Source: Halieaceae bacterium (GTDB taxonomy: Bacteria > Pseudomonadota > Gammaproteobacteria > Pseudomonadales > Halieaceae). From it: a stretch of DNA of 63,390 nt. A program made the position numbers and the translations under genes. Shown here one piece after another: positions 1 through 10,652 of this stretch; within the stretch, counting starts at the first letter, position 1, and every line of letters starts with the position of its first letter. Location: contig JAHEEV010000010.1 of the NCBI GenBank assembly GCA_024640505.1, positions 1-63,390 of the forward strand, written 5' to 3'. Under the pieces are notes generated by a model that saw only the letters and a list, made by a program, of their open reading frames with translations, was not told the DNA's origin and did not search any database.

Positions 1-188
1 AGATGGGTGGCGAGTCGATAGGGACCGGATGCCAGGGTGCCGGCGCGGTGCTCGGCGCCGTAACGCTCGCTGAAATCGATACCGTAGAAGCGGCAGAATT
101 CCTTGAGCCCGGGCGCGGGCGCGGGCGGCGCATCCTCCGCGAAGGGCGGCAGTGCTAGGCGCAGTTCCTGCAGTTGCTCGGGGGTCAT
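1..188 (-). CDS. Alpha/beta hydrolase, N-terminal part (truncated by the window edge)
   Basis: About 62 codons read from an ATG at 188 leftwards off the window. The translation opens MTPEQLQELRLALPPF and continues with LKEFCRFYGIDFSERYGAEH and a RLATHL stretch. This layout (a short helix, a CRFYGIDF-type segment, then the first beta strand) resembles the N-terminus of alpha/beta-fold hydrolases found in marine gammaproteobacteria. The catalytic triad lies outside the window, so the call rests on the N-terminal pattern only. It is downstream of and co-directional with fba, separated from it by a REP-like inverted repeat. Confidence 0.5.
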   Translation of the reverse strand, partial: MTPEQLQELRLALPPFAEDAPPAPAPGLKEFCRFYGIDFSERYGAEHRAGTLASGPYRLATH

Positions 189-210
189 GGGTTTGGCTGT
201 GGGACCCCCC

Positions 211-284
211 CTGTAGGAGCCCGGGGCCTGCCCCGCTTTACCGGGTACTCCGCGGGCGATCGCCCGCGGAGCGGGCTCCTACAG
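211..284. repeat. REP/BIME-like inverted-repeat pair downstream of fba
   Basis: Two head-to-head REP-like units. The outer arms CTGTAGGAGC (211-220) and GCTCCTACAG (275-284) are perfect inverted copies. Between them are a hairpin CGGGG-CCTG-CCCCG (222-235) and a perfect 24-bp palindrome at 248-271 centred on GGGCGATCGCCC. The half-site GTAGGAGC followed by a GC-rich palindrome resembles REP elements of Pseudomonas. It begins 6 bp past the fba stop, where it could act as a 3' mRNA-stabilising or terminating hairpin. A near-identical half is at 30051-30076. Confidence 0.75.
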
Positions 285-290
285 GATGGC

Positions 291-1355
291 CTAATTGACC
301 TGCGCCTTGAGCTCGCCGGCCTCATAGGCGCTGGTCATCACCGCCAGGGACTTGACCCGGATCTTGTCGGCATTGCCGGCGGTCCCGAAGGCCTCGTAGC
401 GGGCGATGCAGATATCGCGCATGGCCTCGATGGTCTTGCCCAGGTATTTGCGTGGATCGAACTCGGACGGGTTCTGCGCCATGAAGCGGCGGATCGTGCC
501 GGTGGAGGCCAGGCGCAGGTCGGTATCGATATTCACCTTGCGCACCCCGTGACGGATCCCTTCCTGGATCTGCTCCAACGGCACGCCGTAGGTCTCGGGG
601 ATCTCACCGCCGAATTCGTTGATGATGGCCAGCCAGTCCTGGGGTACGGAGGAAGAGCCGTGCATTACCAGGTGGGTATTGGGAATGCGCTTGTTGATCT
701 CCACGATGCGTTCAATGGCCAGGATATCGCCGGTGGGTGGCCGGGTGAACTTGTAGGCCCCGTGGCTGGTGCCGCAGGCTATCGCCAGTGCATCCACCTC
801 CGTGGCCTTGACGAATTCAGCGGCCTCTTCGGGGTCGGTGAGCATCTGGTCGTGGGTCAGGGTGCCCTCGGCACCGATCCCATCCTCCTCGCCCGCCTCG
901 CCGGTCTCCAGGGACCCCAGGCAACCCAGTTCCCCCTCCACTGACACGCCGCAGGCGTGGGACATCTCCACGACGCGGCGGGTGACCTCCACGTTATAGT
1001 CGTAATTGGTCGGGGTCTTGCCGTCCTCCCCCAGTGAGCCGTCCATCATCACCGAGCTGAAACCCAGCTGAATGGAGCGCTGGCAGACGGCTGCCGATGT
1101 GCCGTGATCCTGGTGGACCACCACGGGAATGTGGGGGAACTCGTTCATGGCCGCTTCCATCATGGCTCGCAGGAAGGGGGCGCCGGCGTATTTGCGCGCC
1201 CCCGCGCTGGCCTGCATGATGACCGGCGAGTTGGTTTTGTCCGCCGCTTCCATGATGGCGCGGGTCTGCTCCAGGTTGTTGACATTGAACGCCGGGACTC
1301 CATAGCCGTGTTCTGCGGCGTGGTCCAGCAACTGGCGCATACTGATTAAAGCCAT
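291..1355 (-). CDS. fba: Class II fructose-bisphosphate aldolase (Calvin-cycle subtype)
   Basis: A 354-residue cytosolic zinc-dependent aldolase that interconverts fructose-1,6-bisphosphate with glyceraldehyde-3-phosphate and dihydroxyacetone phosphate. Class II features visible are VVHQDHG (metal-binding His and the catalytic-region Asp), [10 protein letters not shown] and the phosphate-binding KVNIDTD segment. The length and the [23 protein letters not shown] start match the so-called Calvin-cycle subtype widespread in proteobacteria, which does not by itself imply CO2 fixation. AGGAG precedes the ATG by about 7 nt. It is the last gene of the tkt-epd-pgk-fba run; a REP-like repeat follows the stop. 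Confidence 0.95.
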   Translation of the reverse strand: MALISMRQLLDHAAEHGYGVPAFNVNNLEQTRAIMEAADKTNSPVIMQASAGARKYAGAPFLRAMMEAAMNEFPHIPVVVHQDHGTSAAVCQRSIQLGFSSVMMDGSLGEDGKTPTNYDYNVEVTRRVVEMSHACGVSVEGELGCLGSLETGEAGEEDGIGAEGTLTHDQMLTDPEEAAEFVKATEVDALAIACGTSHGAYKFTRPPTGDILAIERIVEINKRIPNTHLVMHGSSSVPQDWLAIINEFGGEIPETYGVPLEQIQEGIRHGVRKVNIDTDLRLASTGTIRRFMAQNPSEFDPRKYLGKTIEAMRDICIARYEAFGTAGNADKIRVKSLAVMTSAYEAGELKAQVN

Positions 1356-1393
1356 AACGGTACTCCTCTTGAATTGTTGGGTTGGGGCATGAG

Positions 1394-2566
1394 CTAGTCG
1401 CTGCCGGCACGCTCCTCGAGCATGGCGACCGCGGGCAGGGTCTTGCCCTCGACGTATTCCAGAAAGGCGCCACCCCCCGTGGAGATATAGGAAACCTTAT
1501 CCGCGATACCGAATTTGTCAATTGCCGCCAGGGTGTCGCCGCCGCCCGCCAGGGAAAAGGCATTGCTACCGGCGATAGCCAGGGACAGTGCTTTGGTACC
1601 CGAGGCAAACTGATCGAACTCGAACACACCCACCGGCCCGTTCCACAGGATGGTGCCCGCGCCCTCCAGGATGCGGGATATTTCAGCCGAGGCCTCGGGG
1701 CCGATATCGAGGATCATGTCGTCCTCCGCCACATCCTCCGCCCGCTTGAGCTCGGCCGGGGCAGATTCGGAAAATTCCTTGCCGGTCACCACATCGACCG
1801 GCAGCGGGATGTCGGTCTTTTTCATCAGCGCCTGCGCTGCCGGGATAAGGTCGTGCTCACAGAGAGACTTGCCCACCGGCCTGCCGCTGGCCGCCAGAAA
1901 CGTGTTGGCGATGCCGCCGCCGACGATCAGCTGGTCTACCTTCTCCGACAGGGTCTCCAGCACCGTCAGCTTGGTCGAGACCTTGGAGCCACCGACGATC
2001 GCCACCATGGGACGGGCCGGGTTCGACAGGGCCTGTTCCAGGGCGTTGAGTTCGCCGGCGAGCAGGGGGCCGGCACAGGCGACCGGGGCATGCCGGGCGA
2101 CACCGTGGGTAGAGGCCTGGGCGCGGTGGGCGGTGCCGAAGGCATCCATCACAAAAATGTCGCACAGGGCGGCATAGGCCTGCGCCAGCTCGTCCTCGTC
2201 CTTCTTTTCACCCGGGTTGAAGCGCACATTCTCCAGCAGCGCCACCTCGCCGTCGGCCAGATCGACCCCTTCGCGCCAACTGGCCACCAGTTGCACCGGC
2301 GTCCCCAGCAGACCGCTGAGATGGTCGGCCACAGGACTCATGGAATACTGCGGATCGAACTCCCCCTCGGTGGGGCGGCCCAGGTGGGACATGAGAATCA
2401 CTTTCGCACCGGCAGCGCGCGCCGCCTCGATGGTCGGCAGTGCGGCGCGGATACGGGCGTCGGAACTCACCGCGCCGTCCTTGACCGGTACATTGAGGTC
2501 CTCCCGGATCAGGACACGCTTTCCCTTCAGGTCCAGCTGCTCCATCAGTGTTACATTCAGCGCCAT
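1394..2566 (-). CDS. pgk: Phosphoglycerate kinase
   Basis: A 390-residue cytosolic kinase transferring phosphate from 1,3-bisphosphoglycerate to ADP in glycolysis. Family motifs are the N-terminal IREDLNVPV, the GGSKVSTK segment of the interdomain region and the C-terminal nucleotide-site GGGDT. The reading frame stays open upstream, but the start at [10 protein letters not shown] is preferred because GGAG sits 10 nt before it and it gives the usual family length. It lies between epd and fba with short spacers (16 and 38 bp), so a single transcript is likely. Confidence 0.96.
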   Translation of the reverse strand: MALNVTLMEQLDLKGKRVLIREDLNVPVKDGAVSSDARIRAALPTIEAARAAGAKVILMSHLGRPTEGEFDPQYSMSPVADHLSGLLGTPVQLVASWREGVDLADGEVALLENVRFNPGEKKDEDELAQAYAALCDIFVMDAFGTAHRAQASTHGVARHAPVACAGPLLAGELNALEQALSNPARPMVAIVGGSKVSTKLTVLETLSEKVDQLIVGGGIANTFLAASGRPVGKSLCEHDLIPAAQALMKKTDIPLPVDVVTGKEFSESAPAELKRAEDVAEDDMILDIGPEASAEISRILEGAGTILWNGPVGVFEFDQFASGTKALSLAIAGSNAFSLAGGGDTLAAIDKFGIADKVSYISTGGGAFLEYVEGKTLPAVAMLEERAGSD

Positions 2567-2582
2567 TGAACTATCTCCAGGG

Positions 2583-3593
2583 TTAGAGGCTGCCCCAGTA
2601 GGCGGCCACATCGAGCATGCGATTGGCGTAGCCCCACTCATTGTCGAACCAGACCAGCACCTTGACCAGCCGCTTCCCGCTGACCCGGGTCTGGCTGGCA
2701 TCCACTATCCCCGACCGGGCATCGTGGTTGAAATCACAGGAGGCCAGCGGCTCTTCAGTATAGCCCAGCACCCCCCCGAAAGCGGATTGAGCTGCATCAT
2801 GTAAAGCGCAATTGATGGCCGCCTCATCCGTATCGTTGCGAACCTGGACCGTCAGGTCCAGGGCTGACACATTGAGGGTGGGCACCCGCAGTGCCTGGGC
2901 ACTGAAGCGATCGGTCATCTCCGGCAGGATGCGCTCAACCCCGCGGGCCAGGGCGGTGTCCACCGGAATGATCGACTGGGAGGCGGCCCGGGTCTTGCGC
3001 AGGTCCGTGTGGTGATAGGCGTCCAGGACCGGCTGGTCGTTCATCGCCGAATGGATGGTGGTGATCGTGCCGAACTCGATGCCCACGGCATCGTGCAGCG
3101 CTGCAATCACCGGCACGATGGCGTTGGTGGTGCAGGAGGCGTTGGAGACGATACGGTGCTCCGGCCGCAGGTCCCCGTGATTGATGCCGAACACCACCGT
3201 GGCGTCAACATCCGGCTGGGCCGGTTGCGAGAACAGCACCCGGCGGGCGCCGCGACGCAGGTGGCCCTCGGCGGTGGCCCGGTCGGAAAAAGCGCCGGTG
3301 CACTCCATGACCAGGTCGATCCCCAGTTCCTCCCAGGGGAGCCCGGCGATTCCCTCACTGCGCAGCAGGGCGATATGCTGCCCATCCACCGAAAGGCGCT
3401 GCCCGTCTCCCTCGAGCACCCCGGGAAAACGGCCATGGGTGGAATCGTAGCGTGTAAGGTGCAGCACGGTGCGGGCATCCGCCAGCTCGTTGACGGCCAC
3501 TACCTGAAGCTGCGAACGCAGCGGGCTCTCGTGAAGGGCACGCAGCACGCTGCGGCCGATCCTGCCGTAGCCGTTGATCGCCAGTCGCAACAT
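2583..3593 (-). CDS. epd: Erythrose-4-phosphate dehydrogenase (GAPDH family)
   Basis: A 336-residue NAD-dependent dehydrogenase of the GAPDH superfamily. It has the GYGRIGR dinucleotide fold at the N-terminus and the catalytic cysteine in SNASCTTN (C154). After it the sequence reads [15 protein letters not shown] followed by [17 protein letters not shown]. This HSAMND version, instead of the HSYTGDQ type of glycolytic GAPDH, together with the epd-pgk-fba order, favours Epd: oxidation of erythrose-4-phosphate to 4-phosphoerythronate for pyridoxal phosphate synthesis. Transketolase immediately upstream produces the substrate. A residual or principal glycolytic GAPDH role cannot be excluded from sequence alone. 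Confidence 0.88.
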   Translation of the reverse strand: MLRLAINGYGRIGRSVLRALHESPLRSQLQVVAVNELADARTVLHLTRYDSTHGRFPGVLEGDGQRLSVDGQHIALLRSEGIAGLPWEELGIDLVMECTGAFSDRATAEGHLRRGARRVLFSQPAQPDVDATVVFGINHGDLRPEHRIVSNASCTTNAIVPVIAALHDAVGIEFGTITTIHSAMNDQPVLDAYHHTDLRKTRAASQSIIPVDTALARGVERILPEMTDRFSAQALRVPTLNVSALDLTVQVRNDTDEAAINCALHDAAQSAFGGVLGYTEEPLASCDFNHDARSGIVDASQTRVSGKRLVKVLVWFDNEWGYANRMLDVAAYWGSL

Positions 3594-3608
3594 GGGAGCA
3601 GGTACCCC

Positions 3609-5618
3609 TTAAAGATCCTGCGGCAGCACGTCTTCCACGGTGGCGGTGACATTGTCCACGGTAAACCCGAAGTGGTGGAACAGCTCGCCGGCAGGCGCCG
3701 ATTCACCGAAGCTGGTCATCCCCACCACGCGGCCGTCCAGTCCCACGTACTTGTACCAGTAGTCCGCATGCAGGGCTTCCACGGCGACCCGGGCGAGCAC
3801 ATCGCTGGGCAGGACTGACTCGCGATATTCGGCATCCTGCTCCTCGAAGACCTCGGCACAGGGCATGGACACCACGCGCACCCGGCGGCCGGCATTCTCC
3901 AGGCGCTCCGCCGCCGCCATGGCCAGATGGACTTCGGAGCCGGTGGCAATGAGGATCGCCTCCGGCGCGCCGGTACAGGGTTTAATCACGTAGGCGCCGC
4001 GGGCAATGTCCGCCACCTGCTCCGCGTCCCGGTCCTGGTGCGGCAGGCCCTGGCGGGAAAACACCAGGGAGGTAGGGCCATGGCGCCGCTCGATGGCGGA
4101 CTTCCAGGCTACCGCGGACTCAACCGCGTCGCAGGGTCGCCAGGTATGCATGTTGGGGGTGGCGCGCAGGGCCGTCAGCTGCTCGATCGGCTGGTGCGTG
4201 GGGCCGTCCTCGCCCAGGCCGATCGAATCGTGGGTGAACACGAAGATGGACTGGAGCTTCATCAGTGCGGCCATGCGCACGGCATTGCGCATGTAGTCCT
4301 GGAACACCAGGAAGGTGGCGCCGTAATTGATAAAACCCCCATGCAGGGCGATGCCATTCATCATCGCCGCCATGCCGAATTCGCGCACGCCGTAATAGAT
4401 ATAGTTGCCGGCGGCGTCTTTCCGATCGACATGTCTGGAGCCGCTCCACAGGGTCAGGTTGGAACCGGCCAGGTCGGCGGACCCTCCCATAAGCTCGGGC
4501 AGCAGTGGTCCGTAGGCGTTGAGGCAATTCTGGGAAGCCTTGCGGGAGGCGATGCTCTCCCCCTCCTCCTGACACCGCTGGATGTAAGCGGCCGCCTGGC
4601 TGGCGAAGTTGTCCGGCAATTCCCCGGCCAGGCGCCGACCCAGTTCGGCCGCCAGCGCCGGGTGGGCTTCCGCATAGGCCGCCATGGCTTCCCCCCAGGC
4701 TTCCTCGCGAGCGGCGCCCTTGACCCGGGCATCCCAGCCGGAATAGATCGTTTCGGGAATCACGAAGGGTTCGTACTCCCAATCGAGGGCAATGCGCGTC
4801 GCCGCCACCTCGTCGCCGCCCAGGGGCGCGCCGTGGGTGCTCTCCGATCCCTGCTTGTTCGGGGCGCCCTTGCCGATAATCGTCTTGCAGCAGATCAGTG
4901 TGGGCCTGGCGGTATCGTGGCGTGCTGCCTCGATGGCCGCCTTGACCTCCGAGGAGCTGTGTCCGTTGACGTCGTTGATCACCTGCCACCCGTAGGCGTG
5001 GAAGCGGGCCGGCGTGTCGTCGGTAAACCAGCCCTCCACGTTGCCGTCAATGGAGATGCCGTTGTCATCATAGAACGCGATCAACTTGCCCAGACCCAGG
5101 GTGCCCGCCAGGGAACAGGTCTCGTGTGAAATTCCCTCCATGAGGCAACCATCACCGAGGAAGGCGTAGGTGTAGTGATCGATCACTTCGTGTCCTTCCC
5201 GGTTGAACTGGGCAGCCAGGATCTTCTCCGCCAGGGCCATGCCGACCGCGTTGCTGATACCCTGCCCGAGCGGCCCGGTGGTCGTCTCCACACCGGGCGT
5301 GTCACCGTACTCGGGGTGCCCCGGGGTTCCACTGTGAAGCTGCCGGAAATTGCGCAGGGCGTCCATGGGCAGGTTGTAGCCGCTCAGGTGCAGCAGGGAG
5401 TACAGCAGCATGGAGCCGTGGCCATTGGACAGCACGAAGCGGTCCCGGTTGGGCCAGTGCGGGTTGGCCGGGTTGTGCCGCAGGTAGTCGTTCCACAGCA
5501 CCTCGGCGATGTCTGCCATGCCCATCGGCGCACCGGGGTGACCGCTGTTGGCCTGTTGGACGGCATCCATGCTGAGAGCACGAATGGCGTTGGCGAGTTC
5601 GGAACGGGAGGCTGGCAT
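3609..5618 (-). CDS. tkt: Transketolase
   Basis: A 669-residue thiamine-diphosphate enzyme moving two-carbon units between sugar phosphates in the non-oxidative pentose phosphate pathway; one of its products is erythrose-4-phosphate, used by the next gene. Seen are the N-terminal [20 protein letters not shown], the TPP motif [12 protein letters not shown] near residue 155, and [14 protein letters not shown] of the Pyr domain. The start at 5618 ([11 protein letters not shown]) is chosen over further upstream codons because GGAG lies 8 nt upstream and it matches the normal transketolase N-terminus. First gene of the minus-strand sugar-phosphate block. Confidence 0.96.
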   Translation of the reverse strand: MPASRSELANAIRALSMDAVQQANSGHPGAPMGMADIAEVLWNDYLRHNPANPHWPNRDRFVLSNGHGSMLLYSLLHLSGYNLPMDALRNFRQLHSGTPGHPEYGDTPGVETTTGPLGQGISNAVGMALAEKILAAQFNREGHEVIDHYTYAFLGDGCLMEGISHETCSLAGTLGLGKLIAFYDDNGISIDGNVEGWFTDDTPARFHAYGWQVINDVNGHSSSEVKAAIEAARHDTARPTLICCKTIIGKGAPNKQGSESTHGAPLGGDEVAATRIALDWEYEPFVIPETIYSGWDARVKGAAREEAWGEAMAAYAEAHPALAAELGRRLAGELPDNFASQAAAYIQRCQEEGESIASRKASQNCLNAYGPLLPELMGGSADLAGSNLTLWSGSRHVDRKDAAGNYIYYGVREFGMAAMMNGIALHGGFINYGATFLVFQDYMRNAVRMAALMKLQSIFVFTHDSIGLGEDGPTHQPIEQLTALRATPNMHTWRPCDAVESAVAWKSAIERRHGPTSLVFSRQGLPHQDRDAEQVADIARGAYVIKPCTGAPEAILIATGSEVHLAMAAAERLENAGRRVRVVSMPCAEVFEEQDAEYRESVLPSDVLARVAVEALHADYWYKYVGLDGRVVGMTSFGESAPAGELFHHFGFTVDNVTATVEDVLPQDL

Positions 5619-5676
5619 CGGGTTCTCCAGTGCACTGTGAAGCGCGATCAACGGGACAGGGATGAAACGGGCCGCT

Positions 5677-5705
5677 ATTTTCGCGTAAGCGACCGCCAAC
5701 GGCAA
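5677..5705 (-). promoter_or_regulatory. Candidate sigma70 promoter for tkt-epd-pgk-fba
   Basis: On the minus strand TTGCCG (4/6 match to -35) is followed after exactly 17 bp by GAAAAT (4/6 match to -10), about 60 nt before the tkt ATG. This is pattern matching only; no experimental or comparative support is visible. Confidence 0.35.
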
Positions 5706-5965
5706 ACAAATGGCGGCATTTCCGCGAAAAGAACCCGTATCCGATTGAAATCAGACCTGCAGAAGCCATCGATACCCGGGGTAGCTCAGGGGAACCGGCC
5801 CCGGCGCCGGATGACAGGTTGGGGCCCAAAGCGCAGCGCACCTGAAGAGGCGGGACAATCTCCGGGGCACGCTGAATCGGGCCAACAGAGTCTGGCAGGG
5901 GCGAATTCATTCGCCCAGGGTGAAAAAAACACGCCTTGTCTCCTACCCGACCGGACCTGGGTCTC
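5706..5965. other. Non-coding part of the tkt-sahR divergent region
   Basis: The tkt-sahR gap is 401 bp and no convincing gene was seen in it. This part contains a perfect 8-bp-arm hairpin, GGGCGAAT-TC-ATTCGCCC (5899-5916), inside a GCAGGGGCGAA...TTCGCCCAGGG context that looks like another REP-type palindrome, followed by an A-run at 5923-5929. GC-rich segments around 5797-5835 form only weak inverted repeats. It was compared by eye with 6S RNA, TPP, glycine and SAH riboswitch patterns and none fitted. Confidence 0.45.
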
Positions 5966-5993
5966 ATCTATATCAAATAACTTTGATATAGAT
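5966..5993. promoter_or_regulatory. Perfect palindromic operator, probable SahR binding site
   Basis: The arms ATCTATATCAAA (5966-5977) and TTTGATATAGAT (5982-5993) are perfect 12-bp inverted repeats around a TAAC spacer. AT-rich palindromes of this type are typical ArsR-family operators. The right arm overlaps the -35 hexamer of the promoter reading into sahR, so a bound dimer would block RNA polymerase. The site is 26 bp upstream of the regulator gene that heads the SAM-cycle operon, which fits autoregulation. Confidence 0.8.
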
Positions 5994-6011
5994 TTTGAAG
6001 CCTGCTAGACT
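5983..6011 (+). promoter_or_regulatory. Sigma70-type promoter of the sahR-metK-ahcY operon
   Basis: TTGATA (5983-5988, 5/6 match) and TAGACT (6006-6011, 4/6 match) are separated by 17 bp. Transcription would start about 6-8 nt after the -10, at 6017-6019, directly before the sahR ATG at 6020. No Shine-Dalgarno sequence lies before that ATG, so a leaderless or nearly leaderless message is predicted. Confidence 0.6.
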
Positions 6012-6019
6012 CGCCCGCC

Positions 6020-7030
6020 ATGGATTCGAGCAACACCGCCCCCGCCCTGCTTGACGACCTCGTCGAGGCAGGGCCGGAACAGCCCTTCAGCGCCCTGGCC
6101 AGCCTGTGCAAGGCCAGCGCCGATCCGCTGCGCCTGCAGGTCCTGCGCGTCCTGCGCAAGGACTCCTTCGGTGTTTCCGAACTCTGTTCGATCTTCAACA
6201 TCCGGCAGCCGGCTCTCAGCCACCACCTCAAGGTTCTGGCCAATGCCGGCCTGGTGGCCACCCGCCGGGAGGGCAACTCCATCTTTTACCGGCGCAGCGA
6301 ACTGGGCCAGCGACCTGCACTGGAGGCCCTGCAGGTCCGTATCTTCGAAAGTGTAGATGGCCTCGAACTGCCCGCACCGCAACGGCAGGCCCTGGCCTCC
6401 CTCTACCGGCAACGGGAAGAGAACTCGCGCAACTTTTTCCGGGACAACGCCGACAAGTTCCGCCAGCAGCAGGACCTGATCGCCAGCTACGAGCAGTACG
6501 CACAGACGGTGGCGGACGTGCTGCGTGACGCCCCCCTGGCCCGGCGGCAGACCGCGCTGGAAGTGGGGCCGGGAGACGGCTCATTCCTGCTGGAGCTCGC
6601 CCCGCGGTTCGAGCGCGTGGTGGCGCTGGATAACGCGCCCGAGATGCTGGAACGGGCGCGGCAGAACTGTGCCCGGGCGCACCTGGACAATATCGAATTC
6701 ATCCCGGGCGATACCGGCAGCCCCGAACTGCAGGGATTGCAGGCAGACTGCGCTGTCATCAACATGGTGTTGCACCATACCCCGGACCCGGGCCGGATGC
6801 TGCGGGACGTGGCTGGCTGCCTGGCGCCCGGCAGCGTGGTGCTGGTCACCGACCTGTGCAGCCACGACCAGGGCTGGGCCCGTGAGAACTGCGGGGATCT
6901 CTGGTTGGGCTTCGAGCCCCGCGAACTCACTGCGTGGGCGGAGCAGGCAGGCCTCAAGGATATCGCGAGCGTCTACCTGGCGCAGCGCAACGGATTTCAA
7001 GTACAGGTGCGCCTGTTCGGCCACCCCTGA
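6020..7030 (+). CDS. sahR: SahR-type regulator: ArsR winged helix fused to a SAM-methyltransferase-like sensor
   Basis: 336 residues. Residues about 25-100 form an ArsR winged helix, with the likely recognition helix around [20 protein letters not shown] (61-80) and a wing at REGNSIFYR. Residues about 175-335 form a Rossmann methyltransferase domain with motif I EVGPGDG (181-187) and a following acidic stretch at [11 protein letters not shown]. SahR regulators are known as ArsR-family repressors of SAM-cycle genes that release DNA when S-adenosylhomocysteine fills the methylase-like domain. Position directly before metK, ahcY and metF supports that identity. The domain could still retain methyl-transfer activity; that is not decided by the sequence. 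Confidence 0.85.
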   Translation: MDSSNTAPALLDDLVEAGPEQPFSALASLCKASADPLRLQVLRVLRKDSFGVSELCSIFNIRQPALSHHLKVLANAGLVATRREGNSIFYRRSELGQRPALEALQVRIFESVDGLELPAPQRQALASLYRQREENSRNFFRDNADKFRQQQDLIASYEQYAQTVADVLRDAPLARRQTALEVGPGDGSFLLELAPRFERVVALDNAPEMLERARQNCARAHLDNIEFIPGDTGSPELQGLQADCAVINMVLHHTPDPGRMLRDVAGCLAPGSVVLVTDLCSHDQGWARENCGDLWLGFEPRELTAWAEQAGLKDIASVYLAQRNGFQVQVRLFGHP

Positions 7031-7047
7031 ACCTCAAGGAAACAACT

Positions 7048-8202
<1,155 letters not shown>

Positions 8203-8224
8203 GCACGTTCACACTTAACCGGCA

Positions 8225-8330
8225 CTGTGATGCAGTCAGGGTTTACGGGACACGCCGTAAATCCATCCATGGAGGCTCGACTGCGACATCCCTGTCGCAG
8301 ACGGTCCCGCCAACCCTGACTGCACCACAG
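8225..8330. repeat. Large structured inverted-repeat element between metK and ahcY
   Basis: The outer stem pairs CTGTG-A-TGCAGTCAGGGTT (8225-8243) with AACCCTGACTGCA-C-CACAG (8312-8330): 18 pairs with one A/C mismatch. Inside are hairpins TTTACGG/CCGTAAA (8242-8261; its first two bases are shared with the outer stem), the palindrome TCCATGGA (8266-8273), CTGCGACA-TCCC-TGTCGCAG (8281-8300), and a possible CGGGAC/GTCCCG pairing (8246-8251 with 8304-8309). It fills most of the 185-bp metK-ahcY gap. Overall form suggests either a dispersed palindromic intergenic repeat of marine gammaproteobacteria or a structured leader of ahcY. Confidence 0.75.
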
Positions 8331-8387
8331 CGCCTCGATCAGATTCAAGACAGGCAGATTCAACCAGAGAATCCAGAGGAAATGAAA

Positions 8388-9779
8388 ATGAGCACAGCAG
8401 AAAAGATCGAAACAACACAGGATTACAAGGTCGCGGACATCGCTCTGGCCGAATGGGGCCGGCGCGAGCTGGATATCGCCGAGGGCGAAATGCCGGCACT
8501 GATGGCCCTGCGGGAGCGGTACCGGGACAGCAAGCCCCTGGAGGGGGCCAGGATCCTCGGCTGCATCCACATGACCATCCAGACCGGGGTGCTGATCGAG
8601 ACCCTGATCGAACTGGGCGCTGAAGTGCGCTGGTCTTCCTGCAACATCTTTTCGACCCAGGACCATGCAGCCGCTGCGATCGCTGCCGCGGGCGTTCCAG
8701 TCTTTGCCTGGAAAGGCGAGACGGAGGAAGAGTACGACTGGTGTATCGAGCGGACGATCCTCAAGGACGGCCAGCCCTGGGATGCCAATATGGTGCTGGA
8801 TGACGGCGGCGACCTGACTGCCATGCTGCACGAGAAGTACCCGGCCATGCTGGACAGGATCCACGGCATCACCGAGGAGACGACCACGGGTGTGCACCGC
8901 CTGCAGGAGATGCTCAAGCAGGGCACCCTGAAGGTCCCCGCGGTCAACGTCAACGACTCGGTCACAAAATCCAAGAACGACAACAAGTACGGCTGCCGCC
9001 ACAGCCTGAACGACGCCATCAAGCGCGGCACGGACCACTTGCTGGCCGGCAAGAAGGCCCTGGTTATCGGTTACGGCGATGTGGGCAAGGGCTCTTCCCA
9101 GTCCCTGCGCCAGGAAGGCATGATCGTGCGCATTTCCGAGATCGATCCCATCTGCGCCATGCAGGCCTGCATGGACGGTTTCGAGGTGGTATCCCCCTTC
9201 ATCGACGGCATCAACGATGGCACCGAGGCGTCCATCAACCGCGAATTGCTCTCGGGTACCGACCTGGTGGTCACCACCACTGGAAATTACAACGTGTGCG
9301 ACGCCAATATGCTCAAGGCCCTGAAAAACGGCGCGGTGGTCTGCAACATCGGCCATTTCGACAACGAGATCGACACGGCTTTCATGCGCCGCAACTGGGA
9401 GTGGGAGGAGATCAAACCCCAGGTACACAAGGTATACCGGGACCAGGCTACCAACGACCATCTCCTCCTTTTGTCAGAGGGTCGACTGGTAAACCTGGGC
9501 AACGCCACCGGTCACCCGTCGCGCATCATGGACGGCTCTTTTGCCAACCAGGTGCTGGCGCAGATCTACCTGTTCGAGCGCCGTTTCGCCGAACTGGAGC
9601 CCGAGATGAAGCCCGCCGCTCTTGCTGTCGAGGTTCTGCCCAAGAAGCTGGACGAGGAAGTCGCCGCCCACATGATCTCCGGCTTCGACGCCGTACTGAC
9701 CCGGCTGACCCCGGAGCAGGCAGATTACATCAACGTGAAAGTGGACGGCCCCTACAAGCCGGACAGCTACAAGTACTGA
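8388..9779 (+). CDS. ahcY: S-adenosylhomocysteine hydrolase
   Basis: 463 residues from the ATG at 8388. It splits S-adenosylhomocysteine into adenosine and homocysteine, removing the inhibitor left by methyltransferases. Visible are [17 protein letters not shown] (the substrate-binding Lys region), the NAD-binding [12 protein letters not shown], and the C-terminal KPDSYKY tail that reaches into the partner subunit. Two ATGs lie 6 nt apart (8382 and 8388); AGAGGA at 8375-8380 is optimally spaced only for the second. A structured repeat sits upstream and metF follows after 13 bp. Confidence 0.96.
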   Translation: MSTAEKIETTQDYKVADIALAEWGRRELDIAEGEMPALMALRERYRDSKPLEGARILGCIHMTIQTGVLIETLIELGAEVRWSSCNIFSTQDHAAAAIAAAGVPVFAWKGETEEEYDWCIERTILKDGQPWDANMVLDDGGDLTAMLHEKYPAMLDRIHGITEETTTGVHRLQEMLKQGTLKVPAVNVNDSVTKSKNDNKYGCRHSLNDAIKRGTDHLLAGKKALVIGYGDVGKGSSQSLRQEGMIVRISEIDPICAMQACMDGFEVVSPFIDGINDGTEASINRELLSGTDLVVTTTGNYNVCDANMLKALKNGAVVCNIGHFDNEIDTAFMRRNWEWEEIKPQVHKVYRDQATNDHLLLLSEGRLVNLGNATGHPSRIMDGSFANQVLAQIYLFERRFAELEPEMKPAALAVEVLPKKLDEEVAAHMISGFDAVLTRLTPEQADYINVKVDGPYKPDSYKY

Positions 9780-9792
9780 GGCCCGTGCTGCC

Positions 9793-10632
9793 ATGCCCCA
9801 GCGTAAGCCCCGCATCAGCTTCGAGTACTTCCCGCCGAAAACGGCAGAGGGAAAGGAGCGCTTGCTGAACGAGACCACCCCGGCCCTGAACGCCCTCGAG
9901 CCGGAGTTCTTTTCAGTCACCTACGGCGCCGGTGGTACCACCCGGGATTCCACCCTGGGTGTGGTTTCCTCGATACATGACGCGGGCATCGCAGTGGCAC
10001 CCCACCTCAGTTTCGGCGGCGACGACGAGGCCGCCATCGGCGGGCTCCTGGACACGTACCGGGAGCTCGGCGTCCGCCGACTGGTCGCCCTGCGAGGTGA
10101 CACCCCCTCGGGCATGGGCGGCTCCGCACAGCTGGTGTACGCCAGCGAACTGGTAGCCTTCATCCGCGAGCGCACCGGCGACCACTTCCATATCGAGGTG
10201 GCTGCCTATCCGGAAATTCACCCGGAAGCGGAGAGCTACGACCGGGATATCCTGTTCCTCAAGGGTAAGCTGGATGCCGGGGCAGACAGCGCCATCACCC
10301 AGTATTTTTTCAATGTCGAGGCCTACTTCTATTTTCTGGACCAGTGCCAGGCCGCCGGTATCGACAAGCCGATCCATGCCGGCATCATGCCTATTATCAA
10401 CTTCGCCAATCTGCTGCGCTTTTCACGCAACTGTGGCGCGGAGATCCCCCGCTGGATCTGCCAGCGCATGGAGGGATACGGTGACGACCAGGAGAGCGTT
10501 CGCAACTTCGGCATCGAGGTGGTCACCCAGTTGTGCCAGACCCTGCTGGACAGCGGCGCGCCGGGCATCCACTTCTACACCATGAACCAGGTGGAGCCCA
10601 CCCGCACCATCTACAACAACCTGGGTCTGTAA
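9793..10632 (+). CDS. metF: 5,10-methylenetetrahydrofolate reductase
   Basis: A 279-residue FAD enzyme reducing methylene-tetrahydrofolate to methyl-tetrahydrofolate, the methyl donor for homocysteine remethylation. The N-terminal ISFEYFPPKTAEGKERL, the flavin-pocket segment FFSVTYGAGGTTRD, ALRGDTP and the C-terminal FYTMNQ are diagnostic. It closes the SAM cycle started by metK and ahcY; no methionine synthase gene is in the window. Spacing to ahcY is 13 bp, consistent with the same transcript. Confidence 0.95.
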   Translation: MPQRKPRISFEYFPPKTAEGKERLLNETTPALNALEPEFFSVTYGAGGTTRDSTLGVVSSIHDAGIAVAPHLSFGGDDEAAIGGLLDTYRELGVRRLVALRGDTPSGMGGSAQLVYASELVAFIRERTGDHFHIEVAAYPEIHPEAESYDRDILFLKGKLDAGADSAITQYFFNVEAYFYFLDQCQAAGIDKPIHAGIMPIINFANLLRFSRNCGAEIPRWICQRMEGYGDDQESVRNFGIEVVTQLCQTLLDSGAPGIHFYTMNQVEPTRTIYNNLGL

Positions 10633-10652
10633 CAGACCGCGGCGACCCGGGG

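Noticed and set aside
1382-2569. Long open frame antisense to pgk (about 395 codons)
   Set aside because: GC-rich codon bias creates long mirror frames; it has no recognisable domain and lies wholly opposite a conserved gene.
5706-5965. 6S RNA or thiamine/glycine riboswitch upstream of tkt
   Set aside because: A CCCCTGAGC-like string on the minus strand recalls 6S RNA, but no long closing stem with a central bulge could be drawn, and no riboswitch core fits.
8225-8330. Integron attC site
   Set aside because: The conserved 7-bp core pair (GTTRRRY/RYYYAAC) at the element ends is not present, and no cassette structure surrounds it.
8225-8330. Known SAH or SAM riboswitch
   Set aside because: None of the conserved cores I know could be placed; the structure is dominated by perfect hairpins instead.
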